15,997 nt of DNA, taken from the NCBI GenBank assembly GCA_041654095.1, contig JBAZED010000017.1, positions 1-15,997 on the forward strand. The letters run 5' to 3'. Source of the DNA: UBA1424 sp041654095. Its GTDB lineage: Bacteria; Bacillota_I; Bacilli_A; RFN20; CAG-826. A program made the translations under genes and the position numbers. The notes beneath the pieces were generated by a model. It worked only from the letters and a program-made list of their open reading frames with translations, had not been told where the DNA came from and made no database searches. Positions 14,391 through 15,997 of the stretch are shown piece after piece (position 1 is the stretch's first letter; each line of letters opens with the position of its first letter).

Positions 14391-14431
14391 GTAGGCAGAA
14401 GTTTATTTTATTAACAAAGAGGAAAAAGAAT

Positions 14432-15451
14432 ATGAAAGTATTTATTGTCGGCGGTACCGGTCTCATTGGGAGCGAGGCGGCTCGCGAGTTAATTGAGCGC
14501 GGGCACGAAGTAACCTCAATCGCGTTACCGCCTTTACCGAAAGGCGCAGTCTTGCACCCGAAGATGAAAATCGAATTCGGCAACTACATGGAAATGAGCG
14601 ATGAAGAACTTCGCCGCCATTTGCAGGGTATGGACGCCCTCGTTTTCGCCGCGGGAATCGATGAGAGAGTCGAAGGGAAGGCCCCTGTCTATGAATTCTT
14701 CAAGAAGTATAATATCGATGCTCTTGAGCGGCTGTTAAAAATCGCCAAGGAAGTCGGTGTCAAACATGCCAGTATCTGCGGCTCGTATTTCTCTTATTTT
14801 GCCAAAAAATGGCCAGAGCTCAAATTGACGGAGTATCATCCATATATCAGATCGCGAATCGACCAAGAAAAGATGGCGCTGGCGTACGCCGATAGAGGAT
14901 TTGATGTTTCAGTCCTCGAATTGCCCTATATTTTCGGGGCTCAGCCCGGCCGCAAGCCAGTATGGGTTTTTCTGGTCGAGTCAATTCGCGCGATGAAGAA
15001 GAATACGCTCTACACCAAAGGTGGCACGACGATGGTGACTGTCAGACAAGTCGCCCAAGGGATTGCCGGCGCTCTTGAAAAAACGAAGGGCGGAATCGCC
15101 TATCCTTTTGGATACTATAACTATGAGTGGAAAGACTTTTTAAGGATTGTCCATAAGCACATGGGCTATCCCGAGACCCGCAAGGTCATAACGATTCCCA
15201 GTTTCCTGTTCGCTCTTCAAGGTCTCCAAATCAATAAAGCCCATAAAAAGAAAGGGACGGAGGGCGGTCTCGATATGGTCAAGTACACCAAGCTTCAGAC
15301 TTCCAATCTCTTTATCAAGCCTGAAGAAGGGGCTTTCGAACTCGGCGTGAGTGAAGATGACATCGATGCGGCGATTGGTGAATCAGTCAAGCTCTCGTTG
15401 GAGATTCTCGATCGCAAAAGTGGCGATATCGTCGACATGAAAGGCCAATAA
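14432..15451 (+). CDS. NAD-dependent epimerase/dehydratase family protein (extended SDR, atypical)
   Basis: The 339-residue protein opens with a Rossmann NAD(P)-binding motif GGTGLIG (residues 7-13), and VFAAGID (71-77) follows the fourth strand as in epimerase-type SDRs. The usual active-site YxxxK is replaced by Y138-x-x-x-R142 in PYIRSR, and the preceding Ser region is SICGSYFSYF. LELPYIFG matches the PxxxxG segment after the active site. The rest is a substrate domain with no known signature. It may be an NmrA-like or sugar-nucleotide-type relative that binds the nucleotide with altered or no dehydrogenase activity. AGAGG at 14418-14422 supports the start. It is divergent from the zinc operon and appears to be a single gene; a weak GCGAT/ATCGC hairpin follows its stop. 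Confidence 0.85.
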   Translation: MKVFIVGGTGLIGSEAARELIERGHEVTSIALPPLPKGAVLHPKMKIEFGNYMEMSDEELRRHLQGMDALVFAAGIDERVEGKAPVYEFFKKYNIDALERLLKIAKEVGVKHASICGSYFSYFAKKWPELKLTEYHPYIRSRIDQEKMALAYADRGFDVSVLELPYIFGAQPGRKPVWVFLVESIRAMKKNTLYTKGGTTMVTVRQVAQGIAGALEKTKGGIAYPFGYYNYEWKDFLRIVHKHMGYPETRKVITIPSFLFALQGLQINKAHKKKGTEGGLDMVKYTKLQTSNLFIKPEEGAFELGVSEDDIDAAIGESVKLSLEILDRKSGDIVDMKGQ

Positions 15452-15483
15452 CGATCGCGATTCGATTATTTATCGCGCATATA

Positions 15484-15512
15484 TTTACATATGTAAAAAA
15501 CGGACGTATAAT
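15484..15512 (+). promoter_or_regulatory. Near-consensus sigma-A promoter for the TM2-like gene
   Basis: TTTACA (15484-15489) and a perfect TATAAT (15507-15512) are separated by exactly 17 bases. The transcript would begin near 15519. A short GCCC/GGGC stem can form just before the GGAGG ribosome site. Confidence 0.7.
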
Positions 15513-15563
15513 TTTATTATAAGCGTTGTCTTATGCCCTAAATCATGGGCTCGGAGGAAAAAA

Positions 15564-15767
15564 ATGATTAAAGAATTTGGACTTCCCTACATTGTTCACC
15601 TGCTACTCGTCATCTTCATCGGTCCGTTATGGGCCGGCATCATCCGCGTCGTCAGAGGAAAAGTTATACTCGGCATCCTCTATATCATCTCAGGTGGTTT
15701 CTTCGCTGTCGGCTGGATTATCGATATCGTCATGATGCTGACGAAAAAAGATCTCTGGGCAATTTAA
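15564..15767 (+). CDS. Small TM2-domain-like membrane protein
   Basis: The 67-residue protein has two membrane segments (about residues 9-28 and 35-59) joined by a short basic turn RVVRGK, then the motif GWIIDIVMMLTK. This matches the TM2-domain pattern, in which a GK-containing turn and a WxIDxxxx segment mark two adjacent helices. The biochemical role of these proteins is unknown. GGAGG at 15553-15557 lies six bases before the ATG. A near-consensus promoter and a perfect terminator surround it, so it is a well-defined monocistronic gene that is probably expressed strongly. Confidence 0.8.
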   Translation: MIKEFGLPYIVHLLLVIFIGPLWAGIIRVVRGKVILGILYIISGGFFAVGWIIDIVMMLTKKDLWAI

Positions 15768-15791
15768 TAATTATTATCTAACTTAAAAATT

Positions 15792-15816
15792 GTACATGCT
15801 TTGCATGTACTTTTTT
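15792..15816 (+). terminator. Intrinsic terminator of the TM2-like gene
   Basis: GTACATGC and GCATGTAC form a perfect eight-base-pair stem with a TTT loop, followed by six T. The A run before the stem could make it work in the other direction too. Confidence 0.9.
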
Positions 15817-15859
15817 ATTTGCGTACATCCTTTAAAAATGTAGTATTCTATAGTGATTA

Positions 15860-15882
15860 ATAACAATTGGAATTGTTATAAT
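15860..15882 (+). promoter_or_regulatory. Palindromic operator overlapping the -10 box of the ABC transporter gene
   Basis: ATAACAATTGGAATTGTTAT (15860-15879) is a perfect 9-2-9 inverted repeat. Its right end overlaps a TATAAT box (15877-15882) about 27 bases before the next start codon. The -35 region is poor. This arrangement is typical of a dimeric repressor site, but the regulator is not in the window. Confidence 0.5.
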
Positions 15883-15908
15883 TGTAAAGCAAAGGCGAGG
15901 GCCAAAAT

Positions 15909-15997
15909 ATGATTGAATTACGAGGAATAACCAAAGACTATGTCAGCGCCGATAACGTGACCCACGCTTTAAAAGGCATCGACTTAAGCTTTCGCAA
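15909..15997 (+). CDS. ABC transporter ATP-binding protein, N-terminal fragment
   Basis: Only the first 29 residues are in the window. They begin MIELRGITKDY and continue to HALKGIDLSF, the standard first two strands of MacB/LolD-type ABC ATPases, just before the Walker A motif. Proteins of this group either pair with or are fused to a FtsX/MacB-type permease and move lipoproteins or peptides, or confer resistance. GCGAGG at 15895-15900 lies eight bases before the ATG. The gene has its own promoter region with a palindromic operator, so it is likely inducible. Which member of the group it is cannot be judged from the fragment. Confidence 0.75.
   Translation, partial: MIELRGITKDYVSADNVTHALKGIDLSFR

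Noticed and set aside
15454..15480. GCGAT/ATCGC hairpin after the epimerase-like gene as a terminator
   Set aside because: The stem has only five pairs and no T run follows, so it was not listed as a feature.
1..15997. Possible use of the Mycoplasma code (TGA as Trp)
   Set aside because: TGA ends the zinc lipoprotein and permease genes exactly at the overlapping starts of the next genes, so it is a stop here.

Overview
The window looks like a chromosomal segment of a Bacillota bacterium, probably class Bacilli and possibly one of its uncultured gut-type or mollicute-like lineages. The reasons are AGGAGG-type ribosome sites, sigma-A-like promoters, U-tailed hairpin terminators, a Zur/AdcABC-type zinc locus and an EF-G-like second elongation factor. 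TGA is used as a stop (ends of the zinc-binding lipoprotein and zinc permease genes), so the code is the standard one and not the Mycoplasma code. The lineage is inferred from gene content and is not certain.

Region 1 (1-3714) is accessory in character. It opens with the 3' end of a DUF6273-type surface protein whose last part looks like the variable repeat of a diversity-generating retroelement (DGR). A clearly AT-richer gene pair follows: a PD-(D/E)XK nuclease-like protein and an unrecognised 332-residue protein, closed by a palindromic terminator. Then come a small leftward membrane protein gene and about 500 bases of poorly coding sequence.

Region 2 (3715-5606) holds a two-helix membrane protein, a leftward short-chain dehydrogenase and a small leftward unknown gene with a good promoter and terminator.

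Region 3 (5830-9313) is a rightward operon of a P-loop kinase-like protein, an EF-G-like translational GTPase with an altered switch II, and a polytopic membrane protein, ending in a strong terminator.

Region 4 (9361-14290) is leftward. A 646-residue GNAT / RimK-N-terminal / ATP-grasp fusion protein has an unusual start region: its Shine-Dalgarno sequence appears to be brought to the start codon by a hairpin that also buries a decoy start. Upstream of it lies a compact zinc operon (binding lipoprotein, ATPase, permease, Zur) with overlapping genes, a perfect 7-1-7 palindrome at the first start codon that fits a Zur operator, and a terminator after zur.

Region 5 (14363-15997) is rightward: an NAD-dependent epimerase-like protein with an odd YxxxR catalytic motif, a small TM2-like membrane protein with a near-consensus promoter and perfect terminator, and the start of an ABC transporter ATPase. 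The promoter of the last gene overlaps a perfect 20-base palindrome. No RNA genes, CRISPR arrays or insertion sequences were seen.
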